Of a stretch of 34,753 nucleotides of DNA, positions 22,740-30,848 are shown one piece after another. A program made the translations under genes and the position numbers. The notes below the pieces were generated by a model, which saw only the letters and a program-made list of their open reading frames with translations, was not told the DNA's origin and did not search any database. The stretch's first letter is position 1. Each line of letters opens with the position of its first letter. The stretch comes from Alphaproteobacteria bacterium (GTDB lineage: Bacteria; Pseudomonadota; Alphaproteobacteria; Rs-D84), in the NCBI GenBank assembly GCA_017427405.1, contig JAFRSV010000009.1:1-34753 (forward strand), read 5' to 3'.

Positions 22740-23114
22740 ATGCCACGTGTATGTAAAGTTACAGGTAAAAAAACAGAAGTCGGTATGAATGTTTCGCATT
22801 CTGAACGTCATACAAAGCGCACGTTCTTGCCGAATCTGCATGTGTTGAAGTTCCATAGTGATATTTTGGGACGGGATTTTTCGTTGCGTTTGTCGGCCGC
22901 GGGTTTGCGCACGCTGACCAAGCATGGGGGATTGGACGCCTATGTCATGGCAAAGCCGATTTCGCGTCTGACACCGGAAATGGCGGAAATTAAACGCGCG
23001 ATTATCAAGAAAAATGGCGCGCCGGCAAAACCCGTGAAAAAACCAACGCACAAGGCGAATCGCAGTGCGCGTTTGGTGAAAAAAGTTGCGGCGAAAAAGG
23101 CGGCCGCAAAATAA
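22740..23114 (+). CDS. rpmB: 50S ribosomal protein L28 with basic C-terminal extension
   Basis: 124 residues. Core L28 sequence at the N-terminus: RVCKVTGKKTEVGMNVSHSERHTKRTFLPNL, then LRLSAAGLRTLTKHGGLDAYV. Bacterial L28 is usually 75-100 residues; here a Lys/Ala/Pro-rich tail of about 25-30 residues (APAKPVKKPTHKANRSARLVKK) is added, presumably an unstructured rRNA-binding extension. AAAGGA is the ribosome-binding site. L28 joins the large subunit late in assembly. The tRNA-Leu gene starts 9 bases after the stop and may be on the same transcript, which ends at 23224-23253. Confidence 0.95.
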   Translation: MPRVCKVTGKKTEVGMNVSHSERHTKRTFLPNLHVLKFHSDILGRDFSLRLSAAGLRTLTKHGGLDAYVMAKPISRLTPEMAEIKRAIIKKNGAPAKPVKKPTHKANRSARLVKKVAAKKAAAK

Positions 23115-23123
23115 AAGTCGTCT

Positions 23124-23208
23124 GGCCCTGTGGTGGAATTGGTAGACGCGCTTGACTCAAAATCAAGTTCCGCAAGGAGTGTCGGTTCAAGTCCGACCAG
23201 GGCCACCA
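23124..23208 (+). tRNA. tRNA-Leu (anticodon CAA)
   Basis: 85 nt including encoded CCA. Acceptor stem GGCCCTG/CAGGGCC, discriminator A, D-arm GGTGGAATTGGTAGACGC typical of class II tRNA-Leu, anticodon stem CTTGA/TCAAG with loop CTCAAAA (anticodon CAA, reads UUG), a long variable arm (TTCCGCAAGGAG region), and T-arm GTCGGTTCAAGTCCGAC. Confidence 0.95.
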
Positions 23209-23223
23209 CCAATTTTCGTTAAT

Positions 23224-23253
23224 AAAAATCCGCCGTTTGGCGGATTTTTGTTT
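23224..23253 (+). terminator. Rho-independent terminator after tRNA-Leu
   Basis: AAAAATCCGCC (23224-23234) / GGCGGATTTTT (23239-23249), loop GTTT, ending in T-rich sequence. Confidence 0.85.
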
Positions 23254-23313
23254 AAGAAAATTGAGTGCCGCGGCGGAGTGTGCAAAGCGCACGAAGACGG
23301 GCAGTGGCCATTG

Positions 23314-23342
23314 TTTAACCCGCACGTGAAGTGCGGGTTAAA
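23314..23342. repeat. Perfect 12-bp inverted repeat, possible bidirectional hairpin
   Basis: TTTAACCCGCAC (23314-23325) / GTGCGGGTTAAA (23331-23342), loop GTGAA. It sits between the tRNA terminator and the end of the convergent lipoprotein gene. No adjoining T-run on either strand, so it is not a standard terminator. Confidence 0.6.
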
Positions 23343-23365
23343 AGATTTCGATTACAGAAATAATG

Positions 23366-24196
23366 TTATTTTTGTTCCCTTGCGTTATAGTCAGCCATCA
23401 TTTTTTGCACTGCGGCCGGCAAATTCGTTTTTATAACCTCTGGTGTTATATAGGCATTTGCGAACGAATCTTTGAAATTTTCGCGGACGGGTCTTTGTAT
23501 GAATTCATAACAAATCAGGTCAACTATGCGTTCTTTTAAATCTTGGGGAACGCCATATTCACGAATAATCGGGATTTCTATAAGTGTGTGCACAAATTCA
23601 TGAAATACCAGACTAAATATTTTTTCTTTATCATCAAAAGGATTCTCCGCGCTAAAAGACGGGTTGTTTACACCGAAAATTATTAGTGCGGGTTCTTCTG
23701 TTTCAGGATTATACTTACTACTGTAATCTATAGAGTACAGTATTGCCAATTTCTCCGGCATTTGCGCATTCCATGATGACAAAAGCGGTACAAGATATTC
23801 ATTGGTTTTGCGTTCCAGTTCCGGTATTACATACTGTTGAAATACGTTATCAAGGCGCATCAGAGTATCAGCATCATACAATTCGTTTATGAAAATATTA
23901 CGATAATGTTCGATATCTTCGTCGGTCAATTGTTCTTTGTTGAACATATCTTCCATATCTTTATTGCCCGGCACAGGAATAAATGTGTCGGGTTTATGAT
24001 AGAATTGTTTAAGTCGTGTATGATACATGTTGTGACTATTGAAAATATGCTCCCATGCTTCTTCGGCGTTTAGCGGTCGTGTGGTGATTTCCATGGTTCC
24101 ATTCTCCGTTTTTAAATGGTGTTTGCTGGTATTTGTATCGACATTATCACATGCGGTTAAAAACAGCACACCAAGTAAAGCAATAATTTTTTTCAT
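23366..24196 (-). CDS. Lipoprotein with HExxH zinc-metalloprotease motif
   Basis: 276 residues from ATG 24196 (AAAGGAAT upstream; an in-frame start 36 bases earlier is less likely). Signal peptide with lipobox LTAC predicts lipidation at Cys17. The mature protein is mostly helical and acidic. At 199-203 it has HEFVH, an HExxH zinc-binding site, followed about 20-30 residues later by acidic candidates for the third ligand (KERIVDLICYE). The context VFHEFVHTLIE is what zincin metallopeptidases show around the active site. I do not recognise a named family. Monocistronic, convergent with the tRNA-Leu unit. Envelope-anchored protease is the likely role; its substrate is unknown. Confidence 0.7.
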   Translation of the reverse strand: MKKIIALLGVLFLTACDNVDTNTSKHHLKTENGTMEITTRPLNAEEAWEHIFNSHNMYHTRLKQFYHKPDTFIPVPGNKDMEDMFNKEQLTDEDIEHYRNIFINELYDADTLMRLDNVFQQYVIPELERKTNEYLVPLLSSWNAQMPEKLAILYSIDYSSKYNPETEEPALIIFGVNNPSFSAENPFDDKEKIFSLVFHEFVHTLIEIPIIREYGVPQDLKERIVDLICYEFIQRPVRENFKDSFANAYITPEVIKTNLPAAVQKMMADYNAREQK

Positions 24197-24260
24197 TTTT
24201 ATTCCTTTTGTTTCACAGGGTGATTTTATCATATATGTATTTGTGTTTTCAATTTTTTCC

Positions 24261-24827
24261 TTACATCATCAACAAAATTCCAACGCCGGCGATGATGATT
24301 GCGCCGATGGTCAGTGGCCAAAAGAATTTTTTTACTATTGCGTTTGCACGTTCTTGAAATCGCCAAAGCAGGTAGCCGACAATTGCGAATCGACCTGTGC
24401 GTAAAATCGCCGATAGGCCAAGATAGACAAGAACCGGATATCCCATAAATCCCGCACAAATCGTCAGTAATTTGTACGGAACCGGTGTTGCCGCCCCAAG
24501 AAATATAATAAATATGCCATGCTTTATAAATAAACTTTGTGCCAGTTCGAATTTTTCCATGCTTGCGAAATTATTGATAAGCCAAATTCCAACCGAATCG
24601 AACAGCCACATTCCGATACAATATGCGATAATTCCGCCGACAATTGACCCAAGCGATGCGGCGATTACGACCGGAACCGCGCGTTTTTTATTCGCGATGA
24701 TGGGTGGTGTCATGAAAACTTCAGGTGGAATAAACAAAAATATGGATTCGCACACGGTTAAAATGAAAACAATCCATGTGTATGCTTTGGTTTCCGCGCG
24801 CGACAGCAAGTATTCAGAAAATTTCAT
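24261..24827 (-). CDS. YqaA-type (DedA/VTT superfamily) membrane protein
   Basis: 188 residues, four to five membrane helices. Features: ESIFLFIPPEVFMTPPIIANKKRA near the N-terminus, AASLGSIVGGIIAYCIGMWLFD, then the re-entrant-like FLGAATPVPYKLLTICAGFMGYPVLVYLGLSAILRTGRF. The TPVPYKLLTI..G and R.GRF elements are typical of the YqaA branch of the SNARE-associated/DedA superfamily, thought to act as lipid scramblases or transporters. GGGGA 7-11 bases before ATG 24827 supports the start. Divergent from rbfA across 65 bp. Confidence 0.85.
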   Translation of the reverse strand: MKFSEYLLSRAETKAYTWIVFILTVCESIFLFIPPEVFMTPPIIANKKRAVPVVIAASLGSIVGGIIAYCIGMWLFDSVGIWLINNFASMEKFELAQSLFIKHGIFIIFLGAATPVPYKLLTICAGFMGYPVLVYLGLSAILRTGRFAIVGYLLWRFQERANAIVKKFFWPLTIGAIIIAGVGILLMM

Positions 24828-24892
24828 AATTTTATCCCCGATGTAAAAATTTTTTCTTGATTATGGTTGAATATCTTATACCGTAGAATACA

Positions 24893-25261
24893 ATGATAGC
24901 AATGGATTCGTCAATGCCAAAAAAACATACTGATTCAAATAGAAATGAACGCATCGCCGCCAAGGTGCATACCATTGTGGCGGAGATTTTACGCAAAGAT
25001 TACGCGGATGACCCGATAATTTCCAAGGTGTCACTGGTCGGGGCCGATGGGCATGGGGGGCTGCAGTTCGTGCGGTTGTTCTTTCATTGCCCGATTGATG
25101 ATATTGATGCGGCAAAGCGTGCGCTAGACATAGAAACGCGGACGATTCGTTTCAAAATGGGACAGCAAATTGACCAAAAATACGTGCCACAGATACGGTT
25201 CACGTACGATGATACGTTGGAGAGGGCGGAGAGGATAGAAGAGCTTTTAGAAAAGTGTTAG
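24893..25261 (+). CDS. rbfA: 30S ribosome-binding factor RbfA
   Basis: 122 residues. KH-like fold protein that binds the immature 30S subunit and helps 16S rRNA 5'-end maturation, notably in the cold. Sequence marks: RNERIAAKVHTIVAEILRK at the N-terminus (helix 1), PIISKVSLVGADGHGGLQFVRLFFHC, and FKMGQQIDQKYVPQIRFTYDDTLERAERIEELL, the conserved C-terminal core. Three in-frame ATGs (24893, 24902, 24914) are possible starts and none has a good Shine-Dalgarno. The TAG stop lies inside a TTAGTG repeat that separates it from lepA. Confidence 0.92.
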   Translation: MIAMDSSMPKKHTDSNRNERIAAKVHTIVAEILRKDYADDPIISKVSLVGADGHGGLQFVRLFFHCPIDDIDAAKRALDIETRTIRFKMGQQIDQKYVPQIRFTYDDTLERAERIEELLEKC

Positions 25262-25316
25262 TGTAAGTGGTTAGTTCCGTCACCGCAAGGCGGTGCCGCG
25301 ACAGGGGTTAGTGGGA
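25256..25316 (+). repeat. TTAGTG/GC-hairpin repeat between rbfA and lepA
   Basis: GTGTTAGTGTAAGTGGTTAGT, then CCGTCACCGC/GGCGGTGCCGCGAC and GGGGTTAGTGGG. Same layout as 3824-3900 with a shorter core. It provides the rbfA stop codon, and its last GGG is close to where the lepA ribosome-binding site must be. Confidence 0.8.
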
Positions 25317-25322
25317 TAGCAA

Positions 25323-27110
25323 ATGAAACAAGAAAATATACGAAATTTTTCAATTGTTGCACATATCGATCATGGAAAATCGACATTGTCGGACCGGCTT
25401 ATTGAAATGACGGGGGGATTGGAATCGCGCGAAATGAAGGCCCAGGTTTTGGATTCTATGGACATTGAACGCGAACGAGGAATCACGATAAAGGCGCAAA
25501 CGGTGCGGTTGAATTATCGCGCCAAAGATGGTCAGGTTTATCAGTTGAATTTGATGGATACGCCGGGGCACGTCGATTTTTCGTATGAAGTGTCGCGGTC
25601 ACTTGCGGCGTGCGAAGGCGCGTTGATTTTGGTTGATGCGACCCAAGGGGTCCAGGCGCAGACATTGGCGAACGCTTATCTTGCACTCGACAACGATTTG
25701 GAAATGTTGCCGGTGTTGAATAAGATTGATTTGCCGTCAAGTGATGTTGACGCGGTGCGTGCCCAGATTTCTGATGTGATTGGACTTGATGCGGCGGACG
25801 CGATTGCGGTGTCCGGCAAAACCGGCGCGGGGGTCGCGGAACTGTTGGAAGAAATCGTGCATAAATTGCCGGCGCCAAGCGGTGATGAAAATGCGCCAAC
25901 GCGTGCGCTGTTGGTTGATTCGTGGTATGATTCTTATTTGGGTGTTGTTGTGTTGGTGCGCGTTGTTGATGGCACACTGCGGCGCGGACAAAAGATAAAG
26001 TTTATTGCAACGGCGGCGGAATATACGGTGGAAAAAATTGGATACTTTACGCCCAAAATGGCAAATGTCGATTCGCTTGCCACCGGGGAAATTGGGTTTA
26101 TTATCACGGGCATGAAAACGATTCATGATTGCAAGGTTGGCGATACGATTGCGGATGCGCGTGCGGATGTTGATGTGTTGCCGGGTTTCAAACCGTCGGT
26201 GCCGGTTGTGTTTTCTTCGTTTTTCCCGGTGGAATCGGACGATTACCCGACATTGCGCGAAAGTGCGGAAAAATTGGCGTTAAATGATGCGTCGTTCGTA
26301 TTTACAACCGAAAAATCTTCGGCATTGGGGTTTGGGCTTCGTTGTGGATTTTTGGGATTGTTGCATATGGAAATCATTAGTGAAAGATTAAATCGCGAAT
26401 TTAACCTTTCGCTGATAAATACGGTGCCAAGTGTGCTGTATAAAATTCATATGCGTAATGGCGAAGTTTTGGACTTGGAAAATCCCGCCGATATGCCGGA
26501 CATTACCAAGGTTGAATACATCGAAGAACCGTGGGTGCGCGCGACGATTATGATGCCTGATAAATATATGGGTGGAATAATGCAACTTTGTTCCGAACGG
26601 CGCGGTGTCCAAGAAAATATATCTTATGTTGGCAACCGTGCGGTCTTGGTGTATCAATTGCCGTTGGCAGAGATTGTATTTGATTTCTATGACCGCGTTA
26701 AATCAATTTCTTCGGGTTATGCGTCGTTTGATTATGTGGTAAATGGGTATCAACAATCAGATTTGGTAAAGGTTTCAATTCTTGTAAACGAAGAAAATGT
26801 TGAACCGCTGTCGTTCATGTGTCATCGTTCATCTGCGGAAAAACGGGGGCGGACAATTGTTGAAAAATTAAAGGACCTTATACCGCGGCACCAATTCAAA
26901 ATACCACTCCAGGCGGCAATCGGTGGAAAAATTATCGCGCGTGAAACAATCGCGGCGTATCGCAAGGATGTGACCGCAAAATGCTATGGCGGTGATATCA
27001 CGCGTAAAAGAAAACTTTTGGAGAAGCAGAAAGAGGGTAAAAAGCGTATGCGGATGTTTGGTAATGTTGAAATACCACAATCTGCATTCATAAATGCACT
27101 TAAGGTATAA
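25323..27110 (+). CDS. lepA: Elongation factor 4 (LepA), back-translocating GTPase
   Basis: 595 residues, the normal length. GTPase motifs: G1 AHIDHGKST (13-21), G2 RGITIKAQ, G3 DTPGHVDF, G4 [10 protein letters not shown]5 around AVSGKTG. The LepA-specific C-terminal domain follows ([10 protein letters not shown] equivalent [71 protein letters not shown]), separating it from EF-G and TypA. Acts on translating ribosomes under ionic or cold stress and in initiation. Shine-Dalgarno is weak (GGGATA) and derives in part from the repeat before it. The next gene starts 16 bases after the stop, so the message may continue. Confidence 0.97.
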   Translation: MKQENIRNFSIVAHIDHGKSTLSDRLIEMTGGLESREMKAQVLDSMDIERERGITIKAQTVRLNYRAKDGQVYQLNLMDTPGHVDFSYEVSRSLAACEGALILVDATQGVQAQTLANAYLALDNDLEMLPVLNKIDLPSSDVDAVRAQISDVIGLDAADAIAVSGKTGAGVAELLEEIVHKLPAPSGDENAPTRALLVDSWYDSYLGVVVLVRVVDGTLRRGQKIKFIATAAEYTVEKIGYFTPKMANVDSLATGEIGFIITGMKTIHDCKVGDTIADARADVDVLPGFKPSVPVVFSSFFPVESDDYPTLRESAEKLALNDASFVFTTEKSSALGFGLRCGFLGLLHMEIISERLNREFNLSLINTVPSVLYKIHMRNGEVLDLENPADMPDITKVEYIEEPWVRATIMMPDKYMGGIMQLCSERRGVQENISYVGNRAVLVYQLPLAEIVFDFYDRVKSISSGYASFDYVVNGYQQSDLVKVSILVNEENVEPLSFMCHRSSAEKRGRTIVEKLKDLIPRHQFKIPLQAAIGGKIIARETIAAYRKDVTAKCYGGDITRKRKLLEKQKEGKKRMRMFGNVEIPQSAFINALKV

Positions 27111-27126
27111 CAAAAAGGAAAATGAA

Positions 27127-27561
27127 ATGTCGATGTTTGTAAAAAAATCTTGGTCACAAAGGGCAGGTTACGCGATTATGGGGCGAATGCTTGATTATCT
27201 TAGCTGGCGTTACGCATGTGCGGATGTGCGTTTGGCACGCCGTAATGTGAAAATGGCACGTGAAAAAATAACCGTGTGCAGGCAAAGATTGGATTATGAT
27301 GCGGAACGTCCAAACGCATGTTTGGTAAAATATAATACTGTTGCGTTTCCATGGGTTTCAAAATCTCATCCGGCGGAAGATACGGAATTTATATCGGTGT
27401 GTTCGCACATAGGTAATGATGGGCTTTGTAATACGGACGAAAGTGATAGATGCCAAATGTTACAAAACAGGATAGATTATGAATTGGCAGTTGAAGATTT
27501 GGAATCTGTTTTGGCAATACGTCGTGAACGTTTCCGTGGAATGTTTGGATTACAAAAGTAA
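27127..27561 (+). CDS. Hypothetical protein with Cys cluster between helices (1 of 2)
   Basis: 144 residues from ATG 27127 (AAAAGGAAAA upstream). N-terminal basic helix (VRLARRNVKMAREKITVCRQRLDYDAER), a central loop region with spaced Cys (VCSHIGNDGLCNTDESDRCQ), and a C-terminal helix (RIDYELAVEDLESVLAIRRERFRGMFGLQK). No signal peptide. The following gene shows the same plan and ends similarly (RRLIVRGLFSRSK), so the two look like diverged paralogues. The Cys spacing C-x8-C-x7-C could bind metal, but I do not recognise a family. Likely co-transcribed with lepA upstream and the integrase-like gene downstream. Confidence 0.6.
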   Translation: MSMFVKKSWSQRAGYAIMGRMLDYLSWRYACADVRLARRNVKMAREKITVCRQRLDYDAERPNACLVKYNTVAFPWVSKSHPAEDTEFISVCSHIGNDGLCNTDESDRCQMLQNRIDYELAVEDLESVLAIRRERFRGMFGLQK

Positions 27562-27571
27562 GGGTGAAAAG

Positions 27572-27955
27572 ATGTTTGATGATTTAAGACAACTTTTTTT
27601 GGTGACGCGTGATATTAAACTTAAACGCCAAAGGATTGAATATTTGCAAAATAAAAATCTTGATGCCAAGGAAATGATAACCGCGGTGCCGGTGAATCGT
27701 TGCCCGGATTCCGAAATGGGAACAGTGTCAAGAATGCATTGTGTGTTTTTATATTTGCAAAAAGGTGTGCCTGATGATAATTGTGAAAGATATTCCAGAC
27801 GTGAATATTGTGATAATTCAAAATGTCCGGGCTATGGCGCAAATAAGCGATATATAAGGACCACAAGAAAATTGCAATGTGCAGAGCGTGAATATAGAGA
27901 ACTGATAGAGGCACGTCGGTTGATTGTGCGCGGTTTATTTAGTCGTTCAAAATAA
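27572..27955 (+). CDS. Hypothetical protein with Cys cluster between helices (2 of 2)
   Basis: 127 residues from ATG 27572, with GGGTG upstream and 10 bases after the previous stop. N-terminal helix (LRQLFLVTRDIKLKRQRIEYLQNK), central Cys-rich part (NRCPDSEMGTVSRMHCVF, NCERYSRREYCDNSKCPGYG) and C-terminal basic helix (KLQCAEREYRELIEARRLIVRGLF). Same helix-Cys-helix plan as its neighbour, with weak sequence similarity. A zinc-binding DNA- or RNA-associated protein is one possibility, unproven. The integrase-like gene starts 19 bases later with a good GGAG site, so the three form an operon. Confidence 0.6.
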   Translation: MFDDLRQLFLVTRDIKLKRQRIEYLQNKNLDAKEMITAVPVNRCPDSEMGTVSRMHCVFLYLQKGVPDDNCERYSRREYCDNSKCPGYGANKRYIRTTRKLQCAEREYRELIEARRLIVRGLFSRSK

Positions 27956-27974
27956 AACCGAAAGGGGAGCGGAG

Positions 27975-28979
27975 ATGGCGCATCAATTCTTTTTTAATCC
28001 GTATATTTTGGATAACCTTGCTGCGCCATCGCGCGGGTTTGATGTGGTTCAGGATATTTCTGAACCGCGCCTGCGTTTGTATATAACAAGTCGCGGTGTT
28101 AAAACGTTCTTTGTTCGCAAGCGTATAAATGGGCGCGACCGGCGTATTTTAATTGGTAAATATCCCGATATGGATATAGAAGAAGCGCGCGGTGCGGTTG
28201 CAACCGTTTTGGATAATGCGTCAAAAAAAGTTTCAATAAAGCGCAAGAAAATTTTGTTTTCTGATTTTATTCAAATGTATTTGAAAAATCGTGTGCATCG
28301 GTCGGTTGGTTCGTACGATAAATTGGTACGGTCGATAAATCAACATTTGAAACCGCTGTTTGATAAAAATGTTTCGGATATAACAACCGATGATGTGCGT
28401 GAAACGATTGATGCAATTGGTGGCGCGGCGATTGCAACGCGTATGCAAGAATTATTGCAGAGTATTTTTCGTTATGCGTGTGAAACGGGGTATGTGATAT
28501 CAAATCCGGTGTCGGAATTGCCGCGTCAAAAACAAAATCGGCGGGCGCGGCCACTAAATAAATATGGATTAAATCGATTGGTTGAATCGATAAATAATTA
28601 TCCAGATTCCACAATGCGTGCGGCGTTTTTAATGCTGATTTACGGGTTCGCGACCAAGAATCAGATTTTTTCTATGCAGTGGGAAGACCTGGATTTCAAT
28701 CGCGATATGTGGGGGGAACGGCCGTTGTCTGATAGGGCGGTTGTGTTATTGCAAGATTTACCCCAAGACGGTTATTGGGTTTTCCCGGGGCGCGGGCATG
28801 GGCATTTGACCGATCCGCGGGTTGCGTGGGCGCGCGTTGTTGCGGATGCGGAAATTCCGGATTTGACGATGGACGATGTATATAAATTTATCGCGCGGCG
28901 CCTTACCTGGGCCGGGGACAAGGAAGATTTGCGCAATAATATGAATGAATTGTTGGACGATTTGTTCGATATCGAATAA
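27975..28979 (+). CDS. Tyrosine-recombinase-like protein without catalytic residues
   Basis: 334 residues from ATG 27975 (GGAG site). Domain order is that of P4-type phage integrases. An arm-type N-terminal domain (about 30-80: LRLYITSRGVKTFFVRKRING, ILIGKYPDMDIEEARGA, as in DUF4102). A SAM-like core-binding domain (about 95-185: SFDFIQ-like start, SYDKLVRSINQHLKPLFD, VRETIDAIG, IFRYACETGYVISNPVSELP). A catalytic-domain remnant (about 195-320). In the remnant the first catalytic Arg (G-x-R-x-x-E in active enzymes) is replaced (GFATKNQIFSMQWEDLDF, Thr227), the HxxR box reads DDVY (300-303), and the protein ends before any nucleophile Tyr. The frame is otherwise open and well kept, which argues for a repurposed DNA-binding protein and not simple decay. 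Confidence 0.75.
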   Translation: MAHQFFFNPYILDNLAAPSRGFDVVQDISEPRLRLYITSRGVKTFFVRKRINGRDRRILIGKYPDMDIEEARGAVATVLDNASKKVSIKRKKILFSDFIQMYLKNRVHRSVGSYDKLVRSINQHLKPLFDKNVSDITTDDVRETIDAIGGAAIATRMQELLQSIFRYACETGYVISNPVSELPRQKQNRRARPLNKYGLNRLVESINNYPDSTMRAAFLMLIYGFATKNQIFSMQWEDLDFNRDMWGERPLSDRAVVLLQDLPQDGYWVFPGRGHGHLTDPRVAWARVVADAEIPDLTMDDVYKFIARRLTWAGDKEDLRNNMNELLDDLFDIE

Positions 28980-28996
28980 TGCCGTTTGTTAGGATT

Positions 28997-29037
28997 TGTT
29001 ATAATTCCTTGACAGCGGCGCCTGAAAGTGATAGTTT
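28997..29037 (+). promoter_or_regulatory. Two candidate promoters of acpP
   Basis: An extended -10 TGTTATAAT (28997-29005), and TTGACA (29009-29014) with TAGTTT 17 bases on (29032-29037). acpP is normally very highly expressed, so dual promoters are plausible. Confidence 0.5.
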
Positions 29038-29092
29038 TATGGCATATGTCGTTTTAGATGGCAAAAGGTTTAACAAAAATAAAGGATGAAAA

Positions 29093-29335
29093 ATGTCAAC
29101 TTTTGAAAAAGTGAAAAAAATTGTCGCAGATAAATTGGGCGTGGACGAAGCCAAGGTGACCGAAGCCGCCGCGTTTGTGAATGATTTGGGTGCGGATTCT
29201 TTGGACGTTGTCGAATTTGTTATGGAAGTGGAAAAAGAATTCGATATCACGATTCCTGATGAAGAAGCGGCAAAATTGGTGACTGTTGGCGATGCGGTAA
29301 AATATATTGATGCGCATGCCAAGAAGGCAGAATAA
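29093..29335 (+). CDS. acpP: Acyl carrier protein
   Basis: 80 residues, acidic, with the four-helix ACP pattern. The DSL motif (GADSLDVVE) places the phosphopantetheine attachment site at Ser36. It carries the growing acyl chain for FabF, encoded next door, and for acyltransferases such as PlsC-type enzymes. AAAGGA about 8 bases upstream. A strong terminator separates it from fabF, so the two are probably independent transcripts although adjacent, as in many bacteria. Confidence 0.97.
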   Translation: MSTFEKVKKIVADKLGVDEAKVTEAAAFVNDLGADSLDVVEFVMEVEKEFDITIPDEEAAKLVTVGDAVKYIDAHAKKAE

Positions 29336-29356
29336 GTTTAATCATGTTTTGTTTTT

Positions 29357-29386
29357 CCGTCGCGTTTTTTGCGACGGATTTTTTTT
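29357..29386 (+). terminator. Rho-independent terminator of acpP
   Basis: CCGTCGC (29357-29363) / GCGACGG (29371-29377), loop GTTTTTT, then ATTTTTTTT. Confidence 0.9.
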
Positions 29387-29453
29387 CTGTATTTTTTGCG
29401 GAAAACATATTATTATATGGGCGTGATTTAACTCTATTAAAAGGATTTATGAT

Positions 29454-30704
29454 ATGAAAAGGGTTGTTATTACGGGTATGGGTATTGTGTCGCCGGTCGG
29501 GTGCGGAATTGAACACGCGTGGAAAAACATTGTTGCGGGTCGTTCCGGTGTTCGCAAAATTGATGATTTTGATGCGTCCGAATTACCGTGTCAAATTGCG
29601 GGTGTGCCCGTGCGTGGGACCGATGCGGGAATGTTTAATCCGGATACGGTGGTTGAATCGCGCGAACAAAGAAAAATGGATAAATGTATTTTGTATGCCG
29701 TGGTTGCCGCGGACGAAGCGGTGCGCGATGCGGGCCTGGATACATACACCGGTGACAAAGATAGGGTCGGTGTTTCGGTCGGCAGTGGTATCGGCGGGTT
29801 GAACACGATTTATGAAAACTGTATTGAACTTGCGAACAATGGGCCGCGGCACATAAGTCCGTTCTTTATCCCAAAGTGCATAATAAATATGGCGGCGGGA
29901 CATATTTCAATTAAATATGGGCTGCGCGGTCCGAACGTTGCGATGGTGACGGCGTGTGCGACCGGTGCGCACAGTATTGGCGAAGGCGCGCGTCTGATTC
30001 AGCATGGCGATGCGGATATTATGGTCTGTGGCGGGTCCGAAGGTGCGGTTGGTAAAATCGGCATTGCGGGATTTTCTGCGATGAAGGCGTTAAGTACGCG
30101 CAACGATGACCCGGCGCACGCGTCGCGTCCGTGGGACAAGGATAGGGACGGTTTCGTTATGTCCGAAGGTGCGGGTATTTTGGTTTTGGAAGAATACGAA
30201 CATGCGGTCGCGCGTGGCGCAAAAATTTATGCCGAGGTTGCCGGTTACGGCCTGTCGGGCGATGCGTATCATATAACCGCCCCGGCGGCGGGGGGCGAAG
30301 GTGGCGCGCGCGCGATGATGGCGGCGCTGCGTGACGCGGGGTTAAAACCGGCGGATGTTGACTATATCAATGCGCACGGAACATCGACGGGACTGGGCGA
30401 TGTTGGCGAATTGTTGGCGGTAAAGAAAATGTTCGCGGGAACGAACGCATGTATGTCGTCAACTAAATCTATGACCGGGCACTTGCTGGGGGCCGCCGGC
30501 GCGGTAGAGGCGATATTTTGTACACTGGCCATACGTGACGGAATTGTGCCGGCAACAATCAATTTGGAAAACCCGATAGAAGAAGTTGGCGATTTCGACC
30601 TGGTGCCGAACAAAGCCAAAAAGCGCGATGTCAATGTTGCATTGTCCAATTCGTTTGGATTCGGCGGCACAAACGCATCGTTGGTGTTGAAGAAGGTGGG
30701 TTAG
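29454..30704 (+). CDS. fabF: 3-oxoacyl-ACP synthase II (KAS II)
   Basis: 416 residues. Condenses malonyl-ACP with acyl-ACP in fatty-acid elongation. Catalytic triad in order: Cys168 (VTACATGAHS), His308 (NAHGTSTGLGD) and His343 (STKSMTGHLLGAAGAVE). The N-terminal RVVITGMGIVSPVG and the C-terminal NSFGFGGTNASLV are also standard. Ribosome-binding site AAAAGGA. Follows acpP as in many fab clusters. The TAG stop lies inside a TTAGTGGTTAGTGTTAG repeat. Confidence 0.97.
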   Translation: MKRVVITGMGIVSPVGCGIEHAWKNIVAGRSGVRKIDDFDASELPCQIAGVPVRGTDAGMFNPDTVVESREQRKMDKCILYAVVAADEAVRDAGLDTYTGDKDRVGVSVGSGIGGLNTIYENCIELANNGPRHISPFFIPKCIINMAAGHISIKYGLRGPNVAMVTACATGAHSIGEGARLIQHGDADIMVCGGSEGAVGKIGIAGFSAMKALSTRNDDPAHASRPWDKDRDGFVMSEGAGILVLEEYEHAVARGAKIYAEVAGYGLSGDAYHITAPAAGGEGGARAMMAALRDAGLKPADVDYINAHGTSTGLGDVGELLAVKKMFAGTNACMSSTKSMTGHLLGAAGAVEAIFCTLAIRDGIVPATINLENPIEEVGDFDLVPNKAKKRDVNVALSNSFGFGGTNASLVLKKVG

Positions 30705-30752
30705 TGGTTAGTGTTAGTAAAAATCGCCGATTCTCGGCGATTTTTTATCGTA
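30701..30752 (+). terminator. TTAGTG repeat and terminator of fabF
   Basis: TTAGTGGTTAGTGTTAG (30701-30717) contains the fabF stop. It is followed by AAAATCGCCGA (30721-30731) / TCGGCGATTTT (30735-30745) with a TTC loop and T6. From 30753 to 30848 only AT-rich DNA is seen before the convergent gene. Confidence 0.85.
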
Positions 30753-30848
30753 ATCCGGTAATTCACGCCGAAATGTTTAATATACTATTTTTTATGAATC
30801 AATCGTATAAATACAATAGTTTTAAATTACGTATTTATTGTACAAATT

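Noticed and set aside
25483-25977. 164-codon minus-strand frame within lepA
   Set aside because: Pro/His/Arg-rich low-complexity shadow of the GTPase domain.
23124-28979. tRNA-Leu as attachment site of an integrated element ending at the integrase-like gene
   Set aside because: No duplicated tRNA 3' end is seen, the interval holds core genes (rbfA, lepA), and the integrase-like protein lacks its catalytic residues.
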